Assembly: GCA_017311185.1 (NCBI GenBank)
Contig: JAESUZ010004921.1
Coordinates: forward strand, 868,001 to 932,000
Origin: Proteles cristata cristata
Taxonomy: Eukaryota > Chordata > Mammalia > Carnivora > Hyaenidae
DNA length: 64,000 nucleotides
Direction: 5' to 3'
The position numbers and the translations under genes are program-made. Within the stretch, counting starts at the first letter, position 1. Every line of letters begins with the position of its first letter. The notes under the pieces are model-generated. The model was not told where the DNA came from. It did not search any database and saw nothing but the letters and a program-made list of their open reading frames with translations. Below, one piece after another: positions 25,287-37,154 of the stretch.

Positions 25287-25520
25287 GGGCACCTGGGTGG
25301 CTCAATCAGTTAAGTGTCTGACTTTGGCTCAGGTCATGATCTCACAGTTCATGGGTTCAAGCTCGGGTTCAAGCCTAGCATTTGGCTCTCTGCTGACAGC
25401 TCAGAGCCTGAAGCCTACTTCAGATTCTGTGTCTTCCTCTCTCTCTGCCCCGCCTTTGCTCATGCTCTGTCTCTTTCTCTCTCTCTCACTCTATCAAAAA
25501 AAATTTTTTTAATTATTTAA
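25287..25520 (+). mobile_element. CAN SINE with a small internal duplication
   Basis: GGGGCACCTGGGTGGCTCAATC head; target copies AAAGCCAGTTATTTT (25271) and AAAGCCTGTTATTTT (25521). The segment GGGTTCAAGCTC is followed at once by GGGTTCAAGCCT, an internal duplication of 13 bp or so near the tRNA B box. Confidence 0.9.
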
Positions 25521-25839
25521 AAAGCCTGTTATTTTATAATTATATGGCATTCATTTCCCTTATAAAGTTTTTTGTATATTGAATAGTAAGGCCTAAGTTA
25601 ATTGACTTAAAATGGTTAGATTGTATTTTTCATTTGCAAAAAGAACTAATTACTGAACAATCTATTATACTATTAGTCAAATTTCATTTTTAACTAACTG
25701 CTTTATTGGCATGATTCAGGGTAACTACCTATTTGTTTATGAGGGGATCGGACATACTAATTGGTGATCAACCTTCAAGTAACCAACTGAATGGAGGACA
25801 AAGATCACTGTCTATGTTTAGAGTAACTGCTTAGTAATA

Positions 25840-26010
25840 ATAATTAAAATGTATTGAATATTTGATCTGAGCCAGGAACTCAACTCCGTAACAGGGGCTA
25901 AAATTCCATTTAATCCTCACCACAAAACTATAAGTAGTACTATCATTGTTCTTTATTACAAAAATGAAGAAACCACAATTTAGATATCTTGCTTCCATGT
26001 AGTTTTAGAA
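25840..26010 (+). mobile_element. MIR element
   Basis: TATTGAATATTTGATCTGAGCCAGGAACTCAACTC ... TTTAATCCTCACCACAAAACTATAAGTAGTACTATC ... ATGAAGAAACC follows the MIR order (core, TTTAATCCTCA, AAATGAGGAAACT). Confidence 0.7.
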
Positions 26011-26648
26011 GCTTACGTATGTTTAAATATGGAAATCAAAGTACAGAAGACTGACAAATGAATATAATGATAGTTCAACACTTACTGGTAAAAACACTAA
26101 CATTTTCTCATTCCTAAATTATACTGTAATCTTTGAAAGCATCATAGTAAGAGTGAAAACCCTAAGGAAGTTATTAAAAATTTAGCACACTCTGCTCATG
26201 TGGGAGTATAGATTCTACTTTCTGAGGAGATTATTATAGATATGCCTGGAATAAAATGCAAATATCACACAGAGTGGGCTGGAGATCTCAGCTGGGTTTC
26301 CCTAAAACTTATTACCTCAAAATTTTAAATACAAGAATAAATGTATACTCAAGCAAATGCATGACTCTAAAGGAATATCTTAATGCAAGTTAGCAGAATT
26401 ATGAAACTAAATAAGTACCTGGATATGGAAAGTCAAACAGATGTGTGTGAGGTGTGGAGAGAGGAATATAAAAGAATGGAGCAAGGATAAGTAACAAAGC
26501 AGGAAAAGGACAGGATTTATGTGGAAAATGCTAGGGTCACTCATTCAAAAGTAAACAGATTTGTTTCCATTTGAATTTACATTTTATATGAAAAAATTGA
26601 TCATTACTAATTACTCTCAAAACCTACATTTACTCAAAATCTAGTTTG
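26011..26648. other. No gene seen
   Basis: AT-rich intergenic sequence; nothing recognised. Confidence 0.5.
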
Positions 26649-26872
26649 AGGGGTGCCTGGGTGGTTCAGTTGGTTAAGCATCTGACTCTTGATTTTGGCT
26701 CACGTCATGATTTCACACTTTGTGAGTTTAAGCCCCACATGGCGCTCTAGGCGGATGGCATAGAGCCTGCTTAGGATTTTCTCTCTCATCCTCTCTTTCT
26801 GTTACTCCCCAGATTGTGATCGCTCTCTCTCTCTCCTTTTCTCTCTCTCAAAATAAATTAATAAACCGAAGA
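26649..26872 (+). mobile_element. CAN SINE
   Basis: GGGGTGCCTGGGTGGTTCAGTTGG head, GACTCTTGATTTTGGCTCACGTCATG, then an extended CT tract and CAAAATAAATTAATAAA. The GACTCTTGATTT insertion type is also seen in the SINE at 6448. Confidence 0.9.
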
Positions 26873-27204
26873 AAAAACAGTTTTATCTAAGAAATTCTAT
26901 GCAGCTAAGAGTATGCCATACTGGTACTGGTATTCTTTTTAACTACATTTTTTTCTAGAATTCTAATTCAGAGAATAATTTCAAAGATAAATATTAATGA
27001 CACAAATCAATGATCTAAGAATAGCAAAAAATAAAAAAGTGATGATGTGCACTTATATAACTATCATCTTTTTTTAAAATATTTTCATTATTTCACTCCC
27101 AGTGGTTATTAGTTCAGAAAGGATTACATAAAAATCATGCAAATATTCCAGACAGTATCCACACTACATTGGCATCTGGAAATGTCTATTTTAGCTCTGC
27201 ATTT

Positions 27205-27610
27205 CCCTTTCTAGCACAGTGCCTGGCGACACAACCCCTCTGAGACCTAGGCAGGAGGGGACGTGTGTGGATCTGAGTCCATGGTTTTGGAGGAACTCTG
27301 ATCCTCACCTCCCCAGCTGTGCTTCCTTCTATATATGAAGCAGAATCATCAGTGTAAAGAGGATTTACTCACTTGAGCCCACATTCTCCAGCTGTCGCTT
27401 GGAGTTTTCTGGTCCCCTCACTCCTTCAGCAAGTGGCTCAGAACCCCCGACTGAAGCCTGAGCGAGCCCTTTCCTGGCTCTTCCTTTCCAGAGAGAAGTG
27501 CAAAGCCAGGTGGGTATCCCGAGGTGTCCCTCATCTCGTCAGAGACCCAGGGCAGAGCAAGAAAAAATAAGGTGGGCTGCAGACCATGTCCTGTTGCTGC
27601 CAAGTATTAG
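27205..27610. other. Unexplained GC-richer segment
   Basis: About 400 bp stands out from the AT-rich flanks: CTGGCGACACAACCCC, TGAGCCCACATTCTCC, CTCTTCCTTTCCAG followed by AGAGAAGTGCAAAGCCAG|GTGGGT. The last is a polypyrimidine-AG and donor-like pair around a short piece. Both strands have 60-codon open frames, but neither resembles a family I know. It may be an old repeat or a regulatory element. Confidence 0.3.
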
Positions 27611-28200
27611 CGTGGGACTTAAAAGTGTCTGAAAACTCTAAATCAGAAGTAGGTTTTCCTTGAAGTTCTGAGGGTATGTGTTATGTGCTTGTTAGGCACA
27701 ATTATACTCATTTCATTAATTATTTATAAAAGTAATGAAAATAGAAATCAACTGTAAGTCCCTATTTTAATTAGAATGGACAGTAAGAACATCCCTGAAA
27801 TCTCTGAGGCTTAATACTCATTCTGTGGGACCCCAGGAGAGAAAAGTTCCTATTACTTGCAGGACCCAGGCAAGAGAATAAATGGAGCTCACATGCTTTA
27901 TATTGTAAGTATTTGGAAATATAAATTAAGATAATAAACAGTCAACTGTGTTTCCTTCCTATCTTGATAAACCTTCAAAATAATAAAACTGAAAACTACA
28001 GGTAAATGCATAGTTTTATTTAATAAGGTTGGTCTAAACATTTAAAAATAAATGTTATTATTCTCATCTAGGGGATCTACTGATGAGCTTGTGGTGTTTG
28101 TATGAGAAATACAATAAAATATAAATATAATAAAGTCTTGAGCCAGCATTTTAGTAAAATCACTAATACTGACATTACAATCAAGAATTTCACATAATTT

Positions 28201-28425
28201 GGGGTGTCTGGGTGGCTCAGTTGGTTAGGCATCCAGGCTCAGGTCATGATCTCAAGGTTCATGGGTTCAAGCCCTGCATTGGGGTCTGTGCTGACAGCTA
28301 GCTCAGAGCCTGGAGCCTGTCTTCGGATTCTGTCTGTCTCTCTCTCTCTGACCCTCCCCTGCTCACGCTGTCTCTCTCTCTCTCTCAGAAATAAATTTTT
28401 AAAAACATTAAAGAACTTTAAAAAA
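28201..28425 (+). mobile_element. CAN SINE with perfect 18-bp target duplication
   Basis: GGGGTGTCTGGGTGGCTCAG head, GACAGCTAGCTCAGAGCC (AGCT-duplicated variant), CT tract and AAAAACATTAAAGAAC tail. AAGAATTTCACATAATTT stands at 28183-28200 and 28426-28443 without a mismatch. The head lacks a CCGACTTT stretch (ATCCAGGCTCAGG). Confidence 0.93.
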
Positions 28426-29079
28426 AAGAATTTCACATAATTTGACATTTTTACCAAATTAGGTGAAGTTTTTGTGTAATTGTCAATATTAATTTATCTC
28501 TTAGTTAGTTTTAAGAAAATTTACCCAGCTGAGAGAGAGGCAACTTGAAACATTAACAATTTAAAGCAATTTCAGAACAAATCAAGAATTTTACTTAGAC
28601 CATCCAAACATTATAGGAGAAACATATATAAATTATTTTCAGAAAATATTAAAAATATTTTAATGTTACCAATTAAAAAATCACTATTAATTATATTATG
28701 TTTTTTACTGACTCTTGAAGAAACATCTAGCATCTGCAAACAGTAAGCCCTAAATTTTCTTCCCCATCTTTCAATGCTAACATGTAAAGAAACCTGAAAA
28801 TAGCAGTATATCACTCAGTTTATTCAAAAGGTCTTCTCAATTAAAATATACCTGCAGTCTACAACAGACAAAATATAACTGTTTTAAAGGTTTTTAATAT
28901 TTTAAACTCTATATTCTTAATTATGGAAACCTTTTTGTTCCTGATTATAATTTTCTTATATATGCTAAATATCCTATTTTGTATTTCATATTAAATGCTT
29001 TGACTTAACAAGTTTCTCTAAAATTTATGTGTATAAGCATTTAATTATTTTATTTAATTTTCTCAATTGATTTAAAAAA

Positions 29080-29301
29080 ATTTTTTTTAATTTTTTTTTT
29101 TTAATTTATTTCTAGGAGAGAGAGAGAGACAGCGTGAGCAGGGGAGGGTCAGAGAGAGAGGGAGGCACAGACTGAAACAGGCTCCAGGCTCTGAGCTGTC
29201 AGTCAGCACTGAGCCCGACGCGCGGCTCGAACCCACGAACCGCGAGATCATGACCCAAGCGAAAGTCGGACGCTTAACCGACTAAGCCACCCAGGCGCCC
29301 C
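29080..29301 (-). mobile_element. Young CAN SINE, antisense (GGCTTAGTC / TTTCAGTCTGTG variant)
   Basis: CTAGGAGAGAGAG ... GACTGAAACAGGC ... GCCACCCAGGCGCCCC with intact CpGs. Target copies TTGATTTAAAAAA (29067) and ATGATTTAAAAAA (29302). It lies directly beside the T-rich side of an older SINE. Confidence 0.92.
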
Positions 29302-29307
29302 ATGATT

Positions 29308-29513
29308 TAAAAAATTTTTAATGTTTATTTATTTTTGAGAGACAGAATGTGGGTGAGGGAGGGGCAGAGAGAGAGGAAGACACAGAATCTGAACCAGGCT
29401 CTAGTCTCCAAGCTGTCAGCATAGACCCAAATGCGGGTCTCGAACCCACCAACTGTGATAGCATGACCTCATCTGAAGTCAGATGCTTAACAACTGAGCC
29501 ACCCAGCTGCCCC
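29308..29513 (-). mobile_element. Older CAN SINE, antisense, abutting the young one
   Basis: TTTTTAATGTTTATTTATTTTTGAGAGACAG to CAACTGAGCCACCCAGCTGCCCC. Its oligo-T side begins in the 3' target copy of the SINE at 29080-29301, so the young SINE landed in or beside this tail. Confidence 0.88.
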
Positions 29514-30536
29514 AAGCTTTTAATTTTTTAAAAATTGAAATAATGAAATTTGGTATTTTTTACTGTAGTGAAAGTTTTTACCAATAGCATTAGTTATAAG
29601 TAACAATTCATACCAAGTAACTATATACAGTGCAAGTTAAAAATTCTGTTTTTCTGTCAAAGAAAATGATTTACTTCTTAAAAAGAATTTTCTGTTGTTT
29701 TCTTAGTTCTTAGTCTAATATAAATCTAATTATTCTGAAACCATCATGTTTCTTAATAAAATTTTAAATAATGCTTTATATAAGGCATAAAAGTCTTAAA
29801 ATTTTGGGGAAAAAACTCTTTCTTATAAACTCTTTTGTTCACCACTCTTATTATCTCCATAGTCTTGTCCTTGATAATGTCTCAAATACTTCAATACTTC
29901 AAGTAAAATTTTTTTTAGTGTTCATGTTAGTCTAAACCTATACTTCAAAAAACAAGTGTGAAACCAATAATTCATTGATTTTGACTTTTTAAATGTTTGT
30001 TTAATTATAAGGGTAGTAAAAATATTTTCCAAAGCATTTTTTACCTGCGGCACATTATAGCTGCAAGACTTCTGCCTTTGGTACATTCCAGTTAAAGTAG
30101 TACTTATTTACTTTTTATTTTATGTATAGTTTCTTTTGATAATTTATTATCTATTAAATTAAATTTTGAATGTGTCACATTTGATAGTGATTATTATTTC
30201 TATTTTACGTGTCATGTTACTAAATCCTACGTACAAATTTGAAATGTTTTGCTGTGAGCGTCATGAATGTAAAAAAGATGTTCAGTGAATATTGAGCATA
30301 CAATATTATTCTATTAAAAAATCATGCTGAAGTCCTATGCCATTATTTACTTGTCTTTACTTATGGTATATTGTTTGCTACTTATTTACTCTTTTTTTCA
30401 GGTCCTGTAATTAATTGCATGAGTCCTTTATTCTGTGAAAGTGAAGAATTAGTATTACACTTTGCACATCACGTCTATCCCTATAAAAACACAAATCAAT
30501 AAATAATATGAACTTTTTAATATTGTAACATGTTCT
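29514..30536. other. No gene seen
   Basis: AT-rich intergenic sequence; nothing recognised on either strand. Confidence 0.45.
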
Positions 30537-30539
30537 TTA

Positions 30540-30695
30540 GCCCTCAGGAAAAACTACTGCAAACTTTGTGCTGATTCATATGTAGCTCGAGAATCACGAA
30601 TAAATAGAAATGCAGAAGAAAAACAGAAAAATGGACACGCTCAATACTGGAAAATGATACTTCAGGATGCAATCTTAAGGAAGAGGTACTTTTAA
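30540..30695 (+). other. Exon-like open stretch, unassigned
   Basis: After TTCTTTAGCCCTCAG, which resembles a splice acceptor, the plus strand stays open for about 48 codons to the TAA at 30693-30695. It encodes a hydrophilic peptide with YCKLC, ESRINRN and EEKQK stretches. No donor site or relative was recognised; chance is the default explanation. Confidence 0.15.
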
Positions 30696-30859
30696 GTATT
30701 CTCCTCCAACATGGCATAGGAGTATAAACGACAAATCTACAAAGTATTTTAGTGCAATTGTCTTTTGTTTTGAGGACATGGAGCAAATGAGGAAGAAAAC
30801 ACAAAATTTCTTTTTTATTTCTAATATTTAGGGCATTCTAGTGCTTCCTTCATTGACCC

Positions 30860-31790
30860 GTTTGGTATTTACAATTGTGTTTCCAAGTATTTGGAACACT
30901 GCCTAGCAATCATTCTCTTACTGACTTCTACTTTAATTCCACTGTGGTCAAAGAAAATACTTCATACAACTTGAATCCTTTTGAATTCATTGATTCTTGT
31001 TTTAGAGCCCAGAATATATTCTGTCTTAGCAAATGTCGCATGCGATCTTGAAAAGACTGTGAATTCCGTTATATTTGGCTGAAGTGTTCTATAAATGTTA
31101 GATCAAGTTACTTGATAGTGTTCTTCAAATATTCCATTTTCTTACCGATTTTCTCATTATTTTCTCAATTATTGAGAGCAGAATGTTAAAACCTTCAAAC
31201 TACACTGAATTTGTCTATTCAAAATTTTATCTATTTTTGATAAATATACTGAAAGCTTTGTTATTAAGTTAATAAATGTTTATCATTATTTCCTATTGAT
31301 GAATTAAACATTTTCAGCCCTGTGGAATATGCTTATCCTTGGTAATATTCTTTATTGCAAAATGTACTTTGCATGGGGCTCCAAAACCTTTTAATAAGTA
31401 TTGGCATTGTATATACCCATGTCCATGATTTTAATTCTAATCAAGTCTTCATTTAGAGTGTTTCTTATAGTATGTAGTTGTCTTGCTTTTACCCACCTTT
31501 ACAAAAATCTGTATTTCAATTTAACTTCCTGTTGCATTAATGTGATTATGAATATATTTTGGTTTGTTTCTATTTTTCTTGTTCCATGTTTTACATTTTC
31601 CCCATTTTAGTGTTGTTCCCTTTTCCCTCTTTTTTTGATTCTTATATGATTCCATACCATGTATTCTGTTGGCAAATTAGTTCTTTTACTGTTTGCTATT
31701 TGTTTCATTATTGATTTTTATGGTGTACATTTTTTTTTACTTACCACTGTCCATTTTTAGGCTATACTGTGTCACTTAACTTAAATTTCT
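30860..31790 (-). mobile_element. Old LINE-1 ORF2 fragment, antisense
   Basis: TTCTACTTTAATTCCACTGTGGTCAAAGAAAATAC, GTCTTAGCAAATGTCGCATGCGATCTTGAAAAGA and ATTATTTCCTATTGATGAATTAAAC are antisense ORF2 landmarks of old L1. Frames are destroyed. Confidence 0.75.
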
Positions 31791-32057
31791 CCCCTACCAA
31801 ACTTTATGCTTGAATTGCCATTCATTATGACATATACATAATAAATCCACAATATGTTGTTGTTATTTCATGTTTAAATAGTTATCTCTTAGGGGCTTTT
31901 AAACAAGCAAAAAAAGTGACTTTTTTGTGGCTTTGCAATATAAAACAATAGGGGGTAAAATAAATCTAGTCACCCATAGGAATCACATGATTGAACAGCC
32001 AAGCAATAAATATGTTTTTTAAACTGAGGTAACTTTTAATTATTAAAATAAAGTTCT

Positions 32058-32312
32058 AGGGGCACCTGGGTGGCTCATTGGTGGCTTATTCAGTTGAGCA
32101 TTAAACTTTTATTTTTGGCTATGTCATAATCCTGGGTTCATGTGATACAGCCCTGTGTTGGGCTCTGCACTTAGCTTGGAGCCTGCTTAAGATTCTCTTT
32201 CTCTCTCTGCCTCTCTCCCTGCTCATGCTCTAAAATTTAAAAAAAATCCTGTGTTTCCCTCTCTCTCTGCCCTTCACCTACTCTGACTGTCTCTCTCAAA
32301 AATAAAGATTAA
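32058..32312 (+). mobile_element. CAN SINE with doubled 3' CT tract
   Basis: GGGGCACCTGGGTGGCTCAT, then a second GGTGGCTTATTCAGTTGAG (a partial head duplication). A CT tract and AAATTTAAAAAAAATCC follow, and then CTGTGTTTCCCTCTCTCTCTGCCC runs into a second CT tract and CAAAAATAAAG. It reads as a SINE with an added second tail, or two SINEs fused. Confidence 0.8.
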
Positions 32313-33032
32313 AAATTTTTTAATAAAAAATATCTTTTTTAAATAAATAAAATTCTTTTTGCTTCCTGAAATCATACTAATATTTTAATAAAATTCTATA
32401 TTTTCATTTCTCTTCAGTTTTCAATAGCTTGATCCCAAAATTTTATGCTTTCTTTTTCAAGCTTTCAAAAGGTCACATCTCCAGATTTAATATTTAATTT
32501 CTTCAATAATTTTTCTAAATTTGACAATTATGCAAACTGGAAAAAGAAGAATTCATCCATATGCTCTAAATTTAATTGTGTGATTATGCTCTAATTTTAA
32601 TTGTGTGAATGGGTTACTTAATACAAATTTTCCATTCATTTATTTTGATGTTTCCTGCCAGATTCTCAATAACTTTGAAATCATTAACACATCCGGATCA
32701 AGAAGATAATATGGGAAAAACTATTTATTTTCAAAAACTGTGACAAAGATTTGTTGTCACCGTTCCAGATACACATTTCTTTTTTAAATGGCTACAATAT
32801 GGTACAAATTTTAACTCAAGATAAGTGAACTCTCAATTCAAGCTATAGCTATAGCTTTGAGGAAATCAAGAAAGCTTTTCATTTCACTGCCTTCTAGACA
32901 ATAATGATTTATTTCATGATCTCAATACATTAAGATGTCAAATTATTCTTTATAGTTAGAAGCCAAGCCTCTATAAGAAAATTTTTAAACTTTGAAATAC
33001 AAAAATTACATACTAATATATTTCCTAAAATA

Positions 33033-33243
33033 GGGGCGCCTGGGTGGCTCAGTCGGTTAAGCATCCAGCTTCGGCTCAGGTCATGATCTCGCGGTTCGTG
33101 GGTTCAAGTCCCGCATCTGGCTCTGTGCTGACAGCTAGCTCAGAGCCTGGAGCCTGGATCAGATTCTGTGTCTCCCTCTCTCTCTGACCCTCCCCTGCTC
33201 ACACTGTCTCTCTCATAAATAAATAAAACATTAAATATATCTA
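33033..33243 (+). mobile_element. Young CAN SINE with perfect 16-bp target duplication
   Basis: GGGGCGCCTGGGTGGCTCAGTCGG head, GCTAGCTCAGAGCC variant and ATAAATAAATAAAAC tail. TATATTTCCTAAAATA at 33017-33032 and 33244-33259 is unmutated. Confidence 0.93.
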
Positions 33244-33365
33244 TATATTTCCTAAAATAAGAAAAAAAGTAACAAATATCCCAAAATAAGTTATTACCAT
33301 CAAAGGATGCCAAATTTTAAATTTTGTTTAAATTTACTAAACAAATAAAAAATTTTGTTTAAAAA

Positions 33366-33582
33366 GTTTTTTTTTATATTTTAATAACAGTATAGTTAAC
33401 ATTCAATCTTATACTAGTTTAGGTGTAAAATAGAGTGGTTTAACAGTTCTATACATTACTCTGTGACTGTGACAAATATACTCTTTAATTCCCTTCACCT
33501 ATTTCACTCATCTCTCTACCCATCTCACCTCTGGTAACCACCAGCTTGTTCTCTGTGGGTAATAGTCTTTTTTGGGTCTCTT
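33366..33582 (-). mobile_element. LINE-1 3' end, antisense
   Basis: TTTTTTTTATATTTTAATAACAGTATAGTTAACATTC ... CACCTCTGGTAACCACCAGCTTGTTCTCTGTGGG is an older antisense L1 3' end. It meets a younger sense L1 at about 33583. Confidence 0.75.
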
Positions 33583-34352
33583 CTGGACATCCAGATGTCC
33601 AACAGACACATGAAACGATGCTCAGCATCCCTACTCATCAGGGAAATACAAATCAAAACCACACTGAGATACTTCCTCACGCCAATCAGAGAACTCTAGA
33701 TGCTGGCGAGGATGTGGAGAAATGGGCACCCTCCTACACTGTTGGTGGGAATGTAAACTGGTGCAGCCCCTCTGGAAAACAGTGTGGAGGTTCCTCAGGA
33801 AACTAACAATAGAACTCTCCTATGACCCAGCAATAGCACTGCTAGGAATTTACCCAAGGGATACAGAAATGCTGATGCATAGGAGCACATGTACCCCAAT
33901 GTTCATAGCAGCACTCCACAATAGCTAAAACCTGGAAAGAGCCTAAGTGTCCATCAACAGATGAATGGATCAAGAAGATGTGGTTTATCTATACCATGGA
34001 ATACTACATGGCAATGAGAAACAATGAAATCTGGCCATGTGTAGCAATATGGATGGACCTTGAGGGTGTTATGCTGAGTGAAATAAGTCAGGCAGAGAAG
34101 GACAAATACCATATATTTGCACATATAGGAGGATTAGGAGGAACTTAACTGAGGACCAAGGGGGAGAAGAAGGGGGGAAATGGTGGGGGAAAGGGAGAGA
34201 GGCAAACCATGAGAGACTCTTGAATGCTGACAAAGACTGAGGACTGATGGATGTGGGGGTAGGGAGGGGGGTTGGCATGGAGGAGGGCACTTGTGGGGAT
34301 GAGCACTGGATGTTATGTGGAAACCAATTTGACAATAAACTATTTGAAAAAA
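33583..34352 (+). mobile_element. Young 5'-truncated LINE-1, sense
   Basis: CCAGATGTCCAACAGACACATGAAACGATGC through ACACTGTTGGTGGGAATGTAAACTGGTGC to GACAATAAACTATTTGAAAAAAAAAA. Sequence from about 33765 is nearly the same as the L1 at 21263-21878, including the G-rich 3' UTR. No clear target duplication was found. Open frames on both strands here are L1 3' UTR frames. Confidence 0.88.
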
Positions 34353-34365
34353 AAAAGTGCTTCTA

Positions 34366-34565
34366 GGGGGCACCTCGGTGACTCAGTAGATAAAGCGTCC
34401 AGCTTCAGATAAGGTCATGATCTCACGGTTTGTGGGTTTGAGGCCCATGTCAGATTCTGTGCTGATGGTTCACAGCCTGGATCCTTCTTCAGATTTTGTG
34501 TCCTCCTCTTTGTCTCTGCACTTCTCCTCACCCAAAATAAACATTAAAACAAATTTAAAAAAAAT
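34366..34565 (+). mobile_element. CAN SINE
   Basis: GGGGGCACCTCGGTGACTCAG head and AGCGTCCAGCTTCAGATAAGG; it ends CCAAAATAAACATTAAAAC. Inserted a few bases past the L1 tail. Confidence 0.88.
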
Positions 34566-34605
34566 AGAAATTGCATTGTGTAAGTGCATCAAAACATGAA
34601 ATTCA

Positions 34606-34791
34606 AGGGGCATTTGGGTGGCTCAGTCGGTTGAGTATCCAATCTCGGCTCAGGTCATGATCTCACAGTTTGAGTTCAAGCTCTGCATCAGGCTCTCTGC
34701 TGTCAGCTCAGAGACCCCCTCAGATCCTCTGTGTCTCTGTCTCTTGGCCTCTCCCAACTCGTGCTCTCTCTCAAAAATAAACATTTAAACA
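34606..34791 (+). mobile_element. CAN SINE
   Basis: GGGGCATTTGGGTGGCTCAGTCGG head and CTCAAAAATAAACATTTAAAC tail. Target copies ATGAAATTCAA near 34594 and 34795. It has an internal deletion before the CT tract (CTCAGAGACCCCCTCAG). Confidence 0.9.
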
Positions 34792-35224
34792 AATATGAAA
34801 TTCAAAATCTTCTTTACATCTACCACATATTTGTTAACTGCTTGTCCTATCAGGATATTACTTGTAGCTTGAAGCCTTTAAAAAAAGTCAGCAGGCACGA
34901 ACGTTTAAAAGTTGTCTCTGGTAATGTCACCAGGCATGGCTGAGAGAGGGTGCAGGACTATTAGAAGCAAACTGGATTTCAACCCTGCTTCTGAGAGGCA
35001 GCTCTGACTACAAAGGGCAGGCAAGTCTCTTCAGCCACAGAGCAGGAGCAATGCCATGCATTTTTAGGCTCAGTTATTGTATTTTTACATGTGTGTACTT
35101 CATAAAAGTAGGCACTTTTATGCTCCTGTTAAATGGGATCTCCTATTTGAATTGCTTGAAGGCAACTAAAGCATTATTGCCTAAGGAACTCATTAAGTGT
35201 AGATATATAGATCTCCTATCTCCA

Positions 35225-35275
35225 TCCATGTCTGTAAGTATGCATGTATGCATGTATCTATCTATCTACTATGTT
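35225..35275. repeat. ATGT / ATCT tetranucleotide microsatellite
   Basis: Short run reading ATGCATGTATGCATGTATCTATCTATCTA. Confidence 0.75.
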
Positions 35276-35479
35276 TCTATCCTTATTTATATAACAAAAC
35301 AACAACGATTTAAATTAATTCCCTACCCTATTTTATTTTAGCCTTTCCACAATCTTGCAAGGTAAATAGGCCATGGAAAAAGCATTGAGTTCACCGAGAC
35401 ACTTGAAAGATGCCTCTGCTGTTTGTCATTGTGCAACCAATACATGGTGCAGGGAATTCCACCCCCATCTTCTCTGTCC

Positions 35480-35860
35480 TCCTCTCTTACCTCCCTTTGT
35501 GGACTCTATTCCAGGCATATTAGTTTATAATTGCTCTCTGAGGATATCAGGTACCTTTCCTCTGAGCTATTGCAGTGATTATTCCCGTTATCTGGAACGC
35601 TCTTCCCTCAGACATTTGTTTCATTCACCTCCTTCTAGCCTGTTCACATCCCACCTTCCTAGTGAGGCTTATCCTGTCTGCCATTTAAACTGAATGCGGT
35701 GGTTCTGCCTGTAATGTCAATGCTCCATATGCTGGTTTATTCTCCATAACATTAGTCACTGGCTAACCTATTTGATAATTTGCACATTTGTATCTCTGCT
35801 CCCCTGCACCTAGAATGTAGGCTCCACACAGTCAAGAATTTTGCCTTTTTTAAGTCCAGT
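35480..35860 (+). mobile_element. LINE-2 3' end, sense
   Basis: CTGGAACGCTCTTCCCTCAG, ACCTCCTTCTAGCCTGTTCACATCCCACCTTCC, GAGGCTTATCCTGTCTG and CACCTAGAATGTAGGCTCCACACAGTCAAGAATTTTGCC match the order of the L2 3' end. The 106-codon open frame at 35373-35693 overlaps it and is not treated as a gene. Confidence 0.7.
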
Positions 35861-37154
35861 GGAGATCCAGCAACAAAAAGCCTAGGGACAACCAGAACTG
35901 GGCACAATTCTAACTTGTGTGATTTGATACTTTAGCGACTTAGATCAGAGCTGAGCCAGTTACTGAAGAGAATTTTTTCTACTGCATTTAAGTAGCACAA
36001 TAAACTCAAAGAAGCTGAAATTTCCAACAATTTCAGAGCAGATATGAGCTGTTTCTCCATTTGTTCCTCCAGGCACAAATCTATCCTCCCTGGGTGATGA
36101 GGGAATGTGTAAGAATGACTGGCCTAAGTCTAAATTAAATATGAAGACGTACAAGAAAATATTTAAACATTTCATTAAAAAAATTATTGAGTAGTTTCCT
36201 TTGACACATCAGGGGTTATCTAGCATCAGGTAAGGTCAGAGCGGGGTGAGAGAAGAGCAAAACACAGAAGGAAGAGGCAAGGGTGAGTCACCTCATCTGT
36301 CCCTCATTTGTACCTTACTTCCTCCTGGACTGTCATCCCTTACATCAAAATACAGACTGCAGACGTCAGCACATGGAGGTAGAACATGTAGTCACTTCCA
36401 CATCCCAGTCACTGTGACATGGGAAATTCTGTATCCTTAAGTGTGGCTCAACCATCACCATTCACACAGGTTAATCCTTTCTCTACTGCTGAGTCAAAAA
36501 GAAACAAGAGTGAAGGCAGATTAATAAGAACAAAGTTTTATACACATATGTGTATAAGTTCACAATGTGGGAAGGAGAAAGGCCCACTGAGGCAAATAGG
36601 TTGGGGAAACCACTACAGACAGCAGGGGTGTCCTGCCAGTTCCAAGACCAGAGAAAACTGGCCAGGAGCTTGGGTCAGCCGCGTTCACGGTCACGCCAGG
36701 GATGGCACAGTTGATGATTGATGCAACTTTCTTCTATTTTCCACCATTGGAACTTCTTGAATCTGGTGTTGTTCTGGAGTAGTTCTATACTGGGGCGAGT
36801 GCACCCCTCGCCCTCCAAAACACACATGTACACAGAACAACACAAAAATACACATGTGCACACAAGGTACACACTTGCTGTATGAAGAGATCAGGTTAAG
36901 TGTCACTTAAAGGGGTTGGGCCCCTTTCAGGTGCAACAGAGTCCATTTCCAGTTATATACAATTTGCAAGGAATCTTTGGTCGTTATTTGTTGAGATTCA
37001 TGATGAGAAGGAATTGTTTGGTGGCTCTGATGAAGCCCTAGGCAGGTTATGAAGGTGTTCTAGTCATGCTCAGAGCATAGGCACAGGTGACCAGGATAAA
37101 CACAGTGCTTGCTCCTCCAGAGGAGTACCTGACTAGGGTGAGCCCAAGTTCTGT
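35861..37154. other. 3' flank of the POM121-like gene
   Basis: Unique-looking sequence downstream of the minus-strand stop. No AATAAA signal was found on the minus strand in the first 600 bp by eye. CA-rich patches lie near 36820-36870. The open frames at 36246, 36419 and 36675 show no family resemblance. Confidence 0.4.

Noticed and set aside
35373..35693. 106-codon frame
   Set aside because: Most of it overlaps a LINE-2 3' end; the frame is chance.
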